Positions 56,269 to 64,000 of a DNA stretch of 64,000 nt are shown in pieces. The notes under the pieces were generated by a model, which saw only the letters and a list, made by a program, of their open reading frames with translations, had not been told where the DNA came from and searched no databases. Both the position numbers and the translations under genes were made by a program. How positions within the stretch are numbered: the stretch's first letter is position 1; each line of letters opens with the position of its first letter. Source of the DNA: Geminisphaera colitermitum TAV2 (GTDB lineage Bacteria > Verrucomicrobiota > Verrucomicrobiia > Opitutales > Opitutaceae); assembly GCF_000171235.2 (NCBI RefSeq), contig NZ_ABEA03000176.1, positions 62,001-126,000 of the forward strand, read 5' to 3'.

Positions 56269-58617
56269 TTACTGCCGGTCCAGGGCGCGGACGGCGCGGC
56301 GGGCGTCGCGAAAAACGCGGGTCGCGGGTTCTCGCCAGGAGCGCTTGGCTCCGTAACGGAGGCGGAGCAGGCGTTCGCGGACTTGCAGGGCAAAGGGGCC
56401 CTTGGCGTGATTGAGCCGGGCCAGCCAGCGACTGGCTTCGCGGCGCACGGGATCGGCGCTGCGCAGGGAGCGCAGCCAGAGGCCGACGCCGAGTTCGCGC
56501 CAGAGCCAGATCGTCATGACAATCCCCCCGGCGAACGCGGCGGACAAACCGACTCGCCACCACGTCCAGGGTTCGCGGAGCCAGACGCCGAGGCTGCGGG
56601 TCTTCTTGTCGAACTGGGCCCGCCAGTCGGTGCCGAGTCCTTCCACGGCCTCTTTGATGAGGCGCACCAGTTCGAGTTGCGAGGTCTGGTCAAAGCTCAC
56701 GATGCGACGGTACCAGAAAACACGCAGGCTGTCGGTGCGCGAGGACCAGCCGCTTTCGAGGTCGAGGTTGGGGCGGTTGTTGCGCAGGACGCGGACGCGG
56801 TCCTTGACGGGTAATATGCTCGCGCCGGGCGTGGGATCGACGCGGAGCCAGACTCCTCTTTTGTAGTCAAAGAGTTCGCACCAGGCATGGGCGTCGGAGT
56901 TGCGCACGCTGATGTGGCCGGAGGTGGTGTTCCATGCGGCGCCTTTGAAACCAGTGACGAGGCGCGAGGGGATGCCGGCGGCGCGGGCGAGAAGGACCAT
57001 GGAGCCGGCAAACATCTCGCAGTGGCCGTTTTCATTGGATTCCATCCAAGTCACGAGTGGATCGGGTCGGAAGCGCTCGTCGAGGTCGCCGCGGTCAATG
57101 GTGAAGCGCAGGGAGTAGCCGTGGCGTTTGTGCAGCCATTCGGAGGCTCGCTGGACGAAGGCGGCAACGTCGCCATCGCGGGGGTGGCCGATTTGTGTGC
57201 CAAAACCGTAGAGTTTGGCGCGGCTGAAGCGGCGCAGACCGTGGAGGGCAAGATAATCGGGGGGGGGGGGGGGGCGGCCTTGCATGTCCTCGCCCATCAT
57301 TCCCATGCCGTAGTCACCGGGAAAATCTTCTCCGAAACCGCCCATGCCGAAGCCGGGACCGCCGCGACGGCGTTCAGGTTCATTGGAGTCGGGTTCGAGC
57401 GGGCGGGCGACAATCTCTTTCCAGCGGGCGGCGTAGGCCAGGTCAGGGATTTCGTAGTCCACGACCATGCCTTCGACGCGGTAGGGAAGCATTTTGGAGC
57501 TTTCTTGCGAGAGGCTGTGCAGGCGCAGGGGATTGCTGCTGGTGAGTTGCTGGGCGTCGTTGAAGGTGAGGAGTCGGAAGTCGCCCAGCATGGGGAGGTA
57601 GCGGCTGACGCCGGGCTCCATATAAAAGGTCCAGGTGACGCTGTGGTCGGGGTCGCGCCGGAGGACGCTGAGGCCGCCGACGAACTGCTGCATTTTTGTC
57701 GGATAGGTGCGCATCTCGGCGCGAAGTCCTTCGGACATGCTGAAGCCGCCTCCGCCGCCGCGACTGGAGTAGCGATCGAGGATGAGCATGCGCCAGTAGG
57801 GGGTGGCGGGCACGGCGGCGCGGTCGGAGACGTCGATGCTGAGGGCCACGCTGCGGTCTTCCTGGATGTTGACCACGTCACCGATGCGCACGTTTTCGGA
57901 GAAGCCGGTGCGGGTTTTTTTGCTGATGAAGCGGTCGATGAAGAGGGTCCCGCTCATCTCGAAGCGGGGCAGGGACAGGAAGAGGACGGCGGAGAGGCCG
58001 ACGACGGCGGTGAAGATGAAGACGCCGAGGGTCACGGCGCGCCAGTTGGCAACTTGCAGCAGGCGCCGGAAGAGGTGGAGCCAGCGGACGTGGGTCCAAG
58101 AGGGGGGCAGGCCGCCGCGATTGATGGGCGGTTCGGGCATCGATTCGGTGATCGTGAGCACGAGCAGCAGGGCCAGCGTGCAGGCCATGAAGAGGAGGAT
58201 CTGCGCGATGAAGGCGAGCGACACGGTGACGACGCCGGCGACGATGACGAGAAAGAGGGCGAGGACGATGAGTTGCAGGTCCTCTCGGCGGCGGCGCAGG
58301 GTGACGCCGCGGTAGAGGAGCAGCATGAGGTCGAGCCGGATGAGGGCGGGCAGGGGCTGGCGCGTAAGGATGAGGTCGCAGAGAAAAAACGCCACCATGA
58401 GGGGGAAGGTCAGGCGGTGCATCCAGATGGGGAACCAGGCGGCGAGGGCGGGGCTGAGAGTGGCGGTGGGAACGAGCACTGTGGTGACGCCGAGGAGGAG
58501 AGTGGCATCCACGTCCATGAACGACACGGTCCAGGCAGAGAGCACGGTGAGAAATCCGCCCAGCAGCCAGCGCACTTGGTGGAGTTCGTCGATGCTGAGT
58601 TGCGGGCGGCGTTTCAT
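56269..58617 (-). CDS. TgpA-like transmembrane transglutaminase
   Basis: About 782 residues from MKRRPQLSIDELHQ. Six or more N-terminal helices, a periplasmic transglutaminase core with GHCEMFAGSMVLLARAAGIP (catalytic Cys), NSDAHAWCELFD (His) and DPTP (Asp), then another helix near residue 680. Typical last member of the moxR-DUF58-tgpA operon, thought to act on the cell envelope. A run of about 16 G near 57257 encodes the prolines of GRPPPPPDYLAL and may switch the gene by slippage. Confidence 0.9.
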   Translation of the reverse strand: MKRRPQLSIDELHQVRWLLGGFLTVLSAWTVSFMDVDATLLLGVTTVLVPTATLSPALAAWFPIWMHRLTFPLMVAFFLCDLILTRQPLPALIRLDLMLLLYRGVTLRRRREDLQLIVLALFLVIVAGVVTVSLAFIAQILLFMACTLALLLVLTITESMPEPPINRGGLPPSWTHVRWLHLFRRLLQVANWRAVTLGVFIFTAVVGLSAVLFLSLPRFEMSGTLFIDRFISKKTRTGFSENVRIGDVVNIQEDRSVALSIDVSDRAAVPATPYWRMLILDRYSSRGGGGGFSMSEGLRAEMRTYPTKMQQFVGGLSVLRRDPDHSVTWTFYMEPGVSRYLPMLGDFRLLTFNDAQQLTSSNPLRLHSLSQESSKMLPYRVEGMVVDYEIPDLAYAARWKEIVARPLEPDSNEPERRRGGPGFGMGGFGEDFPGDYGMGMMGEDMQGRPPPPPDYLALHGLRRFSRAKLYGFGTQIGHPRDGDVAAFVQRASEWLHKRHGYSLRFTIDRGDLDERFRPDPLVTWMESNENGHCEMFAGSMVLLARAAGIPSRLVTGFKGAAWNTTSGHISVRNSDAHAWCELFDYKRGVWLRVDPTPGASILPVKDRVRVLRNNRPNLDLESGWSSRTDSLRVFWYRRIVSFDQTSQLELVRLIKEAVEGLGTDWRAQFDKKTRSLGVWLREPWTWWRVGLSAAFAGGIVMTIWLWRELGVGLWLRSLRSADPVRREASRWLARLNHAKGPFALQVRERLLRLRYGAKRSWREPATRVFRDARRAVRALDRQ

Positions 58618-58634
58618 GGGGAATTGCAAATCAT

Positions 58635-59783
58635 TCAGGCGCTCGCGGCTTTGATGCCGTCGATGTAGGCGCTGACGCCGCGGAGGCCGTCAGGGGAGAA
58701 GGTGAGGAGGTTGCGGCGGCGGGCGGCGGTGTCGGCCCCGGTGGATGCGGGTGGAACGGGGTGAACGAGGGCAAGTTGGTCGAGAAAGAGTTCCAGATCG
58801 CGGAGTTTGCGGATGGGGCGGGGGGCTTCGTCGTTGATGGCGGCGGCGAGGAGCCGGCTGGCGCGAAACAGGTCTTCAGCCAGGGTGGCGGCGAGGCTGA
58901 CAAGGACTTCAAACTGATCGGGCTGGGTCCATTCGTCGGACGGGGTCTGCAACCAGAGGGTGACGCCGTCGCAGCCTTCGGAGGAGAATTGCTTGACCAT
59001 GACCTTGCGCATGCGGGCGGTGGCCTTCCAATGCACGAGGCGGTGGGAGTCTCCGGCGATATACTTGCGCACTCCGACGACTTCGCCGCTCTGGCCGCGG
59101 TTGCGGCTGCGTTCCCCGGGGAGGGCGCGCCAGGCTCCGGCAATGGCGTGGCGGCGGTAGCTGATGGCGGCGGGCCAGACGATGATTTCGCGGTGCATGC
59201 CGCTGCCGATGACCTTGCGCAGAAATCCAAAGGGGAACAGGGAGCCGACGTTGACCAGTTCCACGCGTTCGCGTCCGCGCCGGGTGGGGCGCAACGACCA
59301 TTCGAGGCGCAGTTGCGAGCGCGGGTCGAGGCGTTGCCGGAGGGTGAGCCGGACCTTGGTCTGCGAGGGCTCGGAACGGAGTTCAAAGGAGAGTCCGTAG
59401 GTGGCGATGTGGCGTTTCTCGTTGCGCATTTCCAAGCCCACGATCTGGTCCTGCCCGGCGCGCCAAGGAGGGCTGGTGCGGAGGCGCCAGCCAAGGCCGC
59501 GGGTGTTGAGCCAGGAGATGACGCCGTTGAGGGTGAGGCAGGAAATGATGAGCGAGAGGGTGATGAAGAGGATGTTTTGCCCGGTGTTGTAGGCCGCCGC
59601 CCCGATGCCGATGGCGACGACGATGAGGAGCACGCCGGGCACGGTGGGGAGGAGCCGGTGGGCGAGGTTTTTCGGGGGGAATATGAGTGCCCAGAGGTGT
59701 CGTCGCCAGCGGCGCGCGGGGTCGAGCGGGATGGCGAGCTTGACGCCCTGCCATCCGTCCGCGTCGGCGCGCAGCGGAGTCAT
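58635..59783 (-). CDS. DUF58-domain protein
   Basis: About 382 residues from MTPLRADADGWQGVK; two N-terminal helices (LLPTVPGVLLIVVAIGIGAA) and the DUF58 core GEVVGVRKYIAGDSHRLVHW. Encoded between moxR and the transglutaminase on the same strand, 17 bases before the latter. The family forms a von Willebrand-like module with the MoxR ATPase. Confidence 0.9.
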   Translation of the reverse strand: MTPLRADADGWQGVKLAIPLDPARRWRRHLWALIFPPKNLAHRLLPTVPGVLLIVVAIGIGAAAYNTGQNILFITLSLIISCLTLNGVISWLNTRGLGWRLRTSPPWRAGQDQIVGLEMRNEKRHIATYGLSFELRSEPSQTKVRLTLRQRLDPRSQLRLEWSLRPTRRGRERVELVNVGSLFPFGFLRKVIGSGMHREIIVWPAAISYRRHAIAGAWRALPGERSRNRGQSGEVVGVRKYIAGDSHRLVHWKATARMRKVMVKQFSSEGCDGVTLWLQTPSDEWTQPDQFEVLVSLAATLAEDLFRASRLLAAAINDEAPRPIRKLRDLELFLDQLALVHPVPPASTGADTAARRRNLLTFSPDGLRGVSAYIDGIKAASA

Positions 59784-59874
59784 GGGGCTGATGTCGCCGT
59801 CATGGAGGAGCGTGGGGGGGGAGGGGGCGTTGGACACGGAAGGTGGGAGGCGGTGCAGGCGACGGAATCGGAGA

Positions 59875-60005
59875 ACATTTAACACTGAACATTAAACATT
59901 GAACATTGAATGTCGGAATCGGCGGCGGGGAGACAGCTCGGGTTCATGGGAGGTTTGGCGTCTGGTGTTTAATGTTAAATGTTCAGCGTTTAATGTTAAA
60001 TGTTT
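59875..60005. repeat. Dispersed AT-rich repeats between moxR and DUF58 genes
   Basis: AACACTGAACATTAAACATT-type units and, about 60 bases on, their inverted relatives TTTAATGTTAAATGTTCAGC. The same family of short units occurs inside the OleC-like gene. It separates two genes that are normally adjacent. Confidence 0.65.
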
Positions 60006-60044
60006 GCCCGGAAAACGCCGGGGGAGGCGCGGCAGCGGGGAGGG

Positions 60045-61016
60045 CTATGTTGGCGCTTGGATCGCGCCTAGGATGCGCCGGAGGACGGCGGTGATGGTGC
60101 GGCGTTCTTCGAGGGCGTCGGAGCCGGGGCGGACGAGACCGAGGCGGTGGGCGAGGACGGGCACGCTCATGAGTTGCACGTCCTCGGGGATCACGAAATC
60201 GCGTCCGTGGAGGAGCGCGCGGGCTTGGGCGGCGTGCTTGAGCGCGAGGCTGCCGCGCACGGAGATGCCGGCCTTGAACTCGGACTCGGTGCGTGTGGCA
60301 CTGATGATTTTGAGCACGTAGTCGAGCACGCTGTCCTCGATGAAGACGTGCGAGGCGAGGGATTGGAGTTGGAGGATGTCGGAGCGGGAGACGACGGCGT
60401 TGAGCGTGATGCTGTCGTAGGAGGTGCGGGGGGCGCGGAGGATTTCGAGTTCGTCGGCGGCATTGGGATATCCCATATGCAGGCGCATGAGGAAGCGGTC
60501 CATCTGGCTCTCGGGGAGGGGGAAGGTGCCTTCGTAATCGACGGGGTTTTGCGTGGCGAAGACCATGAAGGGCGCTCCGACGGCGTGCGTCTCGCCATCG
60601 ACGGAGACTTTGCCGCGGTCCATGACTTCGAGGAGCGAGGATTGGGTTTTGGGCGTGGCGCGGTTGATTTCGTCGGCAAGGACGACGTTGGCGAAGACGG
60701 GGCCTTTTTTGAAAACGAACTCTTTGAGTGTTTCGTCGTAAATGGCCACGCCAGTGACGTCGCTGGGGAGCAGGTCGCTGGTGAATTGGATGCGCGAGAA
60801 GGCGCAGTCCATGGAGCGCGCAAGCGAGTAGGCAAGGGTGGTTTTGCCGACGCCGGGCATGTCTTCGATGAGGAGGTGTCCACCGGCAACGAGGCACACG
60901 AGTGCCTGTTCGATGACGTCGTCCTTGCCCTTGACGGTGAGGCGCATGTTGGTCCGCAGCCGGTCAAGGATTTCCTTGGCGGCAATGACTTCGGCTCCTG
61001 AGAAAAAGTCGCTCAT
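60045..61016 (-). CDS. MoxR-family AAA ATPase
   Basis: 323 residues from [15 protein letters not shown]. Walker [17 protein letters not shown], Walker [16 protein letters not shown], sensor 1 [19 protein letters not shown] with the MoxR signature DRFLM. A chaperone-like ATPase acting with the DUF58 and transglutaminase proteins. First gene of the operon. Confidence 0.93.
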   Translation of the reverse strand: MSDFFSGAEVIAAKEILDRLRTNMRLTVKGKDDVIEQALVCLVAGGHLLIEDMPGVGKTTLAYSLARSMDCAFSRIQFTSDLLPSDVTGVAIYDETLKEFVFKKGPVFANVVLADEINRATPKTQSSLLEVMDRGKVSVDGETHAVGAPFMVFATQNPVDYEGTFPLPESQMDRFLMRLHMGYPNAADELEILRAPRTSYDSITLNAVVSRSDILQLQSLASHVFIEDSVLDYVLKIISATRTESEFKAGISVRGSLALKHAAQARALLHGRDFVIPEDVQLMSVPVLAHRLGLVRPGSDALEERRTITAVLRRILGAIQAPT

Positions 61017-61282
61017 GCGCACTACCGTGGCGGGCGTTTTCGCGCCCGTCAAAGGAAGTTCAAAGGAAGTTGGGGCAAGCAAATTTCGGGTTTGGACAGA
61101 CGCGGGCAAATGGGGGGGCAAAAAAAAGGGGGAGGGCAACCCGAATAGGCCGCACTCCCCTGTCCTTCGTATGGATAGCTGAGGTTAGATGGGGAACCAC
61201 GAGAGGCACAGAAGACAGGGCATCCTTGATTTGCATTCCTATGCGACCCGGCCCTCCGTTGCCTCCGTGGTTAAGTGCCTAT

Positions 61283-61390
61283 GGAGGGCGGGTCTCCCGA
61301 CCCGCCGACGGTGCGAAGCACCGCCCTTCCGTTTTTTTTTCGGATGGGCGCGGCTGCGCCGCGTCTGGCGGGTCAGGAGACCCGCCCTCC
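61283..61390. repeat. Imperfect long inverted repeat
   Basis: GGAGGGCGGGTCTCCCGACC... at 61283-61306 faces GGCGGGTCAGGAGACCCGCC... at 61367-61390. A common type of dispersed palindromic unit in such genomes; lies between moxR and the PEP-CTERM gene and could also terminate both strands. Confidence 0.65.
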
Positions 61391-61398
61391 GTTACCAA

Positions 61399-62409
61399 TC
61401 AGCGGCGACGACGCACGCTCACATAGGCGAGGATCGCCAGCCCAGCCAGCGCGGCGTACGTGGCGGGCTCGGGCACGGACGCAAGGCTGGCCAATGCCGC
61501 TACACGAAAACCGACGCCGCTGCCCTCGACGGCGGGGTCGTAGCCGTAGAAGCGCGCCGAGGAGGCGAGGAACGTCCCGTCGGTGCCGCACGAGCCGCCA
61601 CGCACCAAACGGTCATTATCGGAAATAATAGCATCGTTCCATTCATACACGTTTCCGCCCTGCTGGAACGTCCCGTAGAACGAACCCGCTCCGGATACCA
61701 GGTCGTAGTGGTCCACAGGCGCAAGGTAATCAGGGCCGGGCATCGCATAGCCTCCCCTGTAATAGTTCGCCGTGCTCTGGCTCAAGGTGCCTGTCACCGG
61801 ATTCGTGCGATACGTGCCGTCTCCGTTGTAATACGCGGCCTTATACCACTCGTCCTCGCTCGCTATCGCCCACAGCGTCCCGGGGATCTGGTCCAGCGTG
61901 CGCGTCACGCTCAGACCGTTGTCCGGCGTCGCTGTTCCTCCGGTCAGGTTGTAAACCCCGGTCTCCGTCGTCCCGGTCGTCAGCCAGTTCGTGAACCGCG
62001 CCGCATCGTAAAACGACACAAAGTTCACCGGCTTCAGGTCAAAGTTGGCCTTCACCTCGTAACGGCCCGAACTGCTGTTCCACGTGATGCCGCCGGAAAC
62101 GTCGCTGCTCATGTTGCTGCTGTAGAGCGACAGCGTGTTCGCCCCGCTGCTGTCCACGGCGTTCAGGAACGCCGCATACTGCGCGTTCGTCACCTCATAC
62201 TTCCCGATCTGATATTCGTAGCCCACCGAGCCATAGAGCGAACCGGTAGCGGGGTCCGCAACGTTGCCAATGTCGCCCACCGTCACGGTCGAGATATTGA
62301 TAGCGGCGGCTTCGAGATGCGTTGAAAGGAGCGCGACGGTCGCCGCCGCTCCGAGTTTAAGAAAGACACGCGGAAGCGTGACTGTATTATTTTGCTTTTG
62401 GCTTTTCAT
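61399..62409 (-). CDS. SUMF1-like protein with PEP-CTERM anchor
   Basis: 336 residues. Signal peptide (VFLKLGAAATVALLSTHLEA). Formylglycine-generating-enzyme-like (SUMF1/EgtB) fold: YEYQIGKYEVTNAQYAAFLN, WAIASEDEWYKAAYYNGDGT, QGGNVYEWNDAI and RLVRGGSC. C-terminal VPEPATYAALAGLAILAYVS followed by RRRR is a PEP-CTERM sorting signal, so the protein is exported and processed by an exosortase. Catalytic cysteines of true FGE are not evident; a structural or binding role is likely. Confidence 0.9.
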   Translation of the reverse strand: MKSQKQNNTVTLPRVFLKLGAAATVALLSTHLEAAAINISTVTVGDIGNVADPATGSLYGSVGYEYQIGKYEVTNAQYAAFLNAVDSSGANTLSLYSSNMSSDVSGGITWNSSSGRYEVKANFDLKPVNFVSFYDAARFTNWLTTGTTETGVYNLTGGTATPDNGLSVTRTLDQIPGTLWAIASEDEWYKAAYYNGDGTYRTNPVTGTLSQSTANYYRGGYAMPGPDYLAPVDHYDLVSGAGSFYGTFQQGGNVYEWNDAIISDNDRLVRGGSCGTDGTFLASSARFYGYDPAVEGSGVGFRVAALASLASVPEPATYAALAGLAILAYVSVRRRR

Positions 62410-62518
62410 AGGTGCGGGAAAAAGGGATTGAGACTTTCAAATTCAGGATACGGAGCGGCGGCATCCTGCCGCCGGATTGGGGCTAAACAAAAGTGGCGCG
62501 GGCGTCCCGCCCGCATTC

Positions 62519-62638
62519 CGATGTAGCGCAGGCGTCCCGCCTGCCATCTTGTCTATTGCGCGAAGCGCGGTGACTTTTATGGAGTGCGGCGCTTCGCGCA
62601 GCAGACTGGATTGCAGGCGGGACGCCTGCGCTACATCG
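62519..62638. repeat. Long perfect inverted repeat
   Basis: The 27 bases 62519-62545 (CCGATGTAGCGCAGGCGTCC...) are repeated exactly in reverse complement at 62612-62638. An inner pair GCGCGAAGCGC / GCGCTTCGCGC is also present. Typical dispersed GGCGGGACGCC-type palindrome; no gene in 62410-62725. Confidence 0.8.
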
Positions 62639-62725
62639 GATTGCGGGCGTTTGGGATTGGCAACAAAAGCCCGCGCCACTCGGAATATCATTTGGGTTTC
62701 TCATCGTGCGGGAGAATGAGAGAAA

Positions 62726-63463
62726 TCAACCGGTGCCTTCGGAGTGTTCGGCGAGGTAGGCTTTGGCGGCTACGTCTATAATGTCGCCGGGGATGCCTAC
62801 GTGGTTGCCTTTGGCATATCCAAACACCTGCACGCGCCACATCTGCGGTGTGTCGGTGGGGAGGGGGGTGGGGTCTTTGAAGGGGCTTTCGTGCACCACG
62901 TGCTCGGCGTCGAACTCGCCCGTGCCGTGGTCGATCTTCACCATGAAATATTGATAACCGGCTTTGGTGAGTTTGATGGTGAGTTGATTGTGGTCGATCA
63001 GGGCTTCGTATTGGGGTTTGGCTCCGGTGGCCGCTCCGGGTGGGTGTTTGGGCAGAGGGTTGAGGCGCAGGAGGTCTTTTATCGCCTGATCGAGTTTGCC
63101 GCTCCGGTTGGTGAGGATGTCGTCGCACAAGGCGATGGCCAGGGGGTAGGCTCCGGCATCGGCGCTTTGAGTGGTCTGGGGGCCGGTGTCGGTGGTGGTG
63201 GGGCGCACGTAAACGTGTTGGCCGATGGGGTTCCAGGCGGCTTCGTTTTTGTTGGCGGTGCGTTCTTCGGCCAGACTGCGGGCGGCTTGATGGTAGCGGT
63301 GGGTGTCGGTGAGTAGTTGCGCGGCTTGCACCAGAGGGGTGACTTTTTGCCCGATGCCGAGCAGGTTGGCCACGGAGGGCAGTTGTTGCGCAAGGTTGGT
63401 GAGCCATAGGTAGGCTTCCGTCTCGGTCGTCGGCAGGTAGTTGCGGGCCAGGTGGTTGCTCAT
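62726..63463 (-). CDS. Hypothetical protein
   Basis: 245 residues from MSNHLARNYLPTTETEAYLW. Helical N-terminal half (LAQQLPSVANLLGIGQKVTP) and a C-terminal beta-type domain (YFMVKIDHGTGEFDAEHVVH; MWRVQVFGYAKGNHVGIPGD). No signal peptide or helix spanning the membrane. I do not recognise the family. Upstream are tandem repeats at 63537-63703. Confidence 0.65.
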   Translation of the reverse strand: MSNHLARNYLPTTETEAYLWLTNLAQQLPSVANLLGIGQKVTPLVQAAQLLTDTHRYHQAARSLAEERTANKNEAAWNPIGQHVYVRPTTTDTGPQTTQSADAGAYPLAIALCDDILTNRSGKLDQAIKDLLRLNPLPKHPPGAATGAKPQYEALIDHNQLTIKLTKAGYQYFMVKIDHGTGEFDAEHVVHESPFKDPTPLPTDTPQMWRVQVFGYAKGNHVGIPGDIIDVAAKAYLAEHSEGTG

Positions 63464-63536
63464 GAGTTTTCCTTGGGTTGGGAGTTATGGTTGCGGTCAA
63501 AAGAGGCAAAATGAGCCCTTCGGGACGCCGTTTCTG

Positions 63537-63703
63537 GCGAATGGGACGTCGTTTCCCGATGATGGGACGTCGCTTCCCGATGATGGGAAGCCGTCTCCCG
63601 ATGATGGGACGTCGCTTCCCGATGATGGGAAGCCGTCTCCCGATAATGGGACGTCGCTTCCCGATAATGGGAAGCCGTCTCCCGATGATGGGAAATCGCG
63701 TCC
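63537..63703. repeat. 21-base tandem repeats, about eight units
   Basis: Alternating units GATGATGGGACGTCGCTTCCC and GATGATGGGAAGCCGTCTCCC with GAT/GATAAT variants. The period of 21 keeps frames open on both strands (a seven-residue motif such as SHHREAT on the minus strand), so long ORFs here are by-products. Lies upstream of the hypothetical gene at 62726. Confidence 0.85.
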
Positions 63704-63776
63704 CGTTCCGCCATCATCCCGTCCGGACATGGTACCCCCTTGTTTGGGTGTTCTATGCTGACACAGCTTAAGCTAA

Positions 63777-63812
63777 GCTTGGGAGCTTGGGAGCTTGGGA
63801 GCTTGGGAGCTT
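63777..63812 (+). repeat. Eight-base tandem repeat
   Basis: GCTTGGGA repeated about four and a half times. The rest of 63704-64000 shows no convincing gene. Confidence 0.75.
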
Positions 63813-64000
63813 TGTGTAGTCCCGTATGTCGCGTTTAAGCTCATTTTCAAGCAGTTAGCGGGTTTGGCCCAAGTGGTTTCGGTTATTCGTTGATCCGGTG
63901 TGCGCGTCCCTGACGCAAATGTGTGGAGGAAAAAGGCGGGCTCAGATCATCGCGTCAAGTCGTTTTATCTGCCTGACGCGGATATCTTGGGTAATTTTCC

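Noticed and set aside
56887-58668. 593-codon plus-strand frame opposite the transglutaminase
   Set aside because: Antisense shadow in very GC-rich DNA; the minus-strand gene has catalytic Cys-His-Asp motifs.
61189-62325. 378-codon plus-strand frame opposite the PEP-CTERM gene
   Set aside because: The minus-strand product has signal peptide, SUMF1 motifs and PEP-CTERM; the plus frame has none.
63460-63761. Repeat protein encoded by the 21-base tandem repeats
   Set aside because: Frames are open on both strands only because the period is a multiple of three; no start context or domain supports a gene.

Overview
The window looks like part of a high-GC Verrucomicrobiota chromosome, most likely Opitutaceae. 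The pointers are a clade II nosZ cluster of the kind found in that phylum, a PEP-CTERM protein, the general scarcity of Shine-Dalgarno motifs, and many dispersed palindromic repeats. This assignment is inference from gene content; no marker gene is present.

Layout. 1-2.3 kb: a D12-class adenine methyltransferase followed by an McrB-like AAA GTPase that runs off the left edge (restriction-type defence). 2.3-4.4 kb: decayed minus-strand genes, including a fragment of a sigma factor, and an IS630-family element. 4.5-13.3 kb: the most unusual part, a minus-strand cassette made of about 37 closely packed tRNA genes (9.6-13.1 kb) followed by an HNH nuclease gene, an alternative sigma factor, two genes of unknown function and an RtcB RNA ligase. 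Every recognisable tRNA has G in place of the near-universal T55 of the T-loop. Many D-loops carry GC(A) instead of GG, complementary to the T-loop TGC. At least three tRNAs are interrupted in a loop by related GC-rich palindromic inserts. Two protein genes contain an in-frame TAG. Nearly all the tRNAs encode CCA and keep the expected discriminator bases, and together they cover all amino acids, with only Trp in doubt.

13.8-20 kb: chromosomal genes (LysR regulator, metallophosphoesterase, AraC regulator next to a broken SDR gene, SnoaL-like, VOC and YCII proteins) and a MITE-like element. 20-28 kb: a graveyard of toxin-antitoxin type modules (AbiE-like pairs, several truncated or frameshifted, and one intact HipBA pair) plus an intact IS630-type element. 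27.8-43.7 kb: a respiratory island for N2O reduction (azurin, NosZ, NosB-like, NosD, NosF, NosY), ammonifying nitrite reduction (NrfH, NrfA), cytochrome c maturation (ResB/CcsA), a CusF-SCO copper chaperone, a DUF2249 protein, an HCO-like membrane protein, a MIP18 protein, and the regulators MarR and Dnr-type Crp/Fnr. Three perfect TTGAT-N4-ATCAA sites sit in front of its operons and fit control by the Crp/Fnr protein. 43.9-49.8 kb: another HipA/HipB pair, an IS481 remnant, a Schlafen/AlbA-domain protein, a truncated nucleotidyltransferase with an HTH partner, and an HTH protein whose decayed paralogue lies at 22.2 kb.

50-64 kb: housekeeping and envelope genes (CDF transporter, EamA transporter, FmdB-like zinc ribbon, GNAT, HD hydrolase, OleC-like ligase carrying a repeat-derived insertion, small lipoprotein), a MoxR-DUF58-transglutaminase operon, a PEP-CTERM SUMF1 protein, a hypothetical protein and several tandem or inverted repeats. 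Long G/C homopolymer tracts recur from 29 kb onward, many inside genes.
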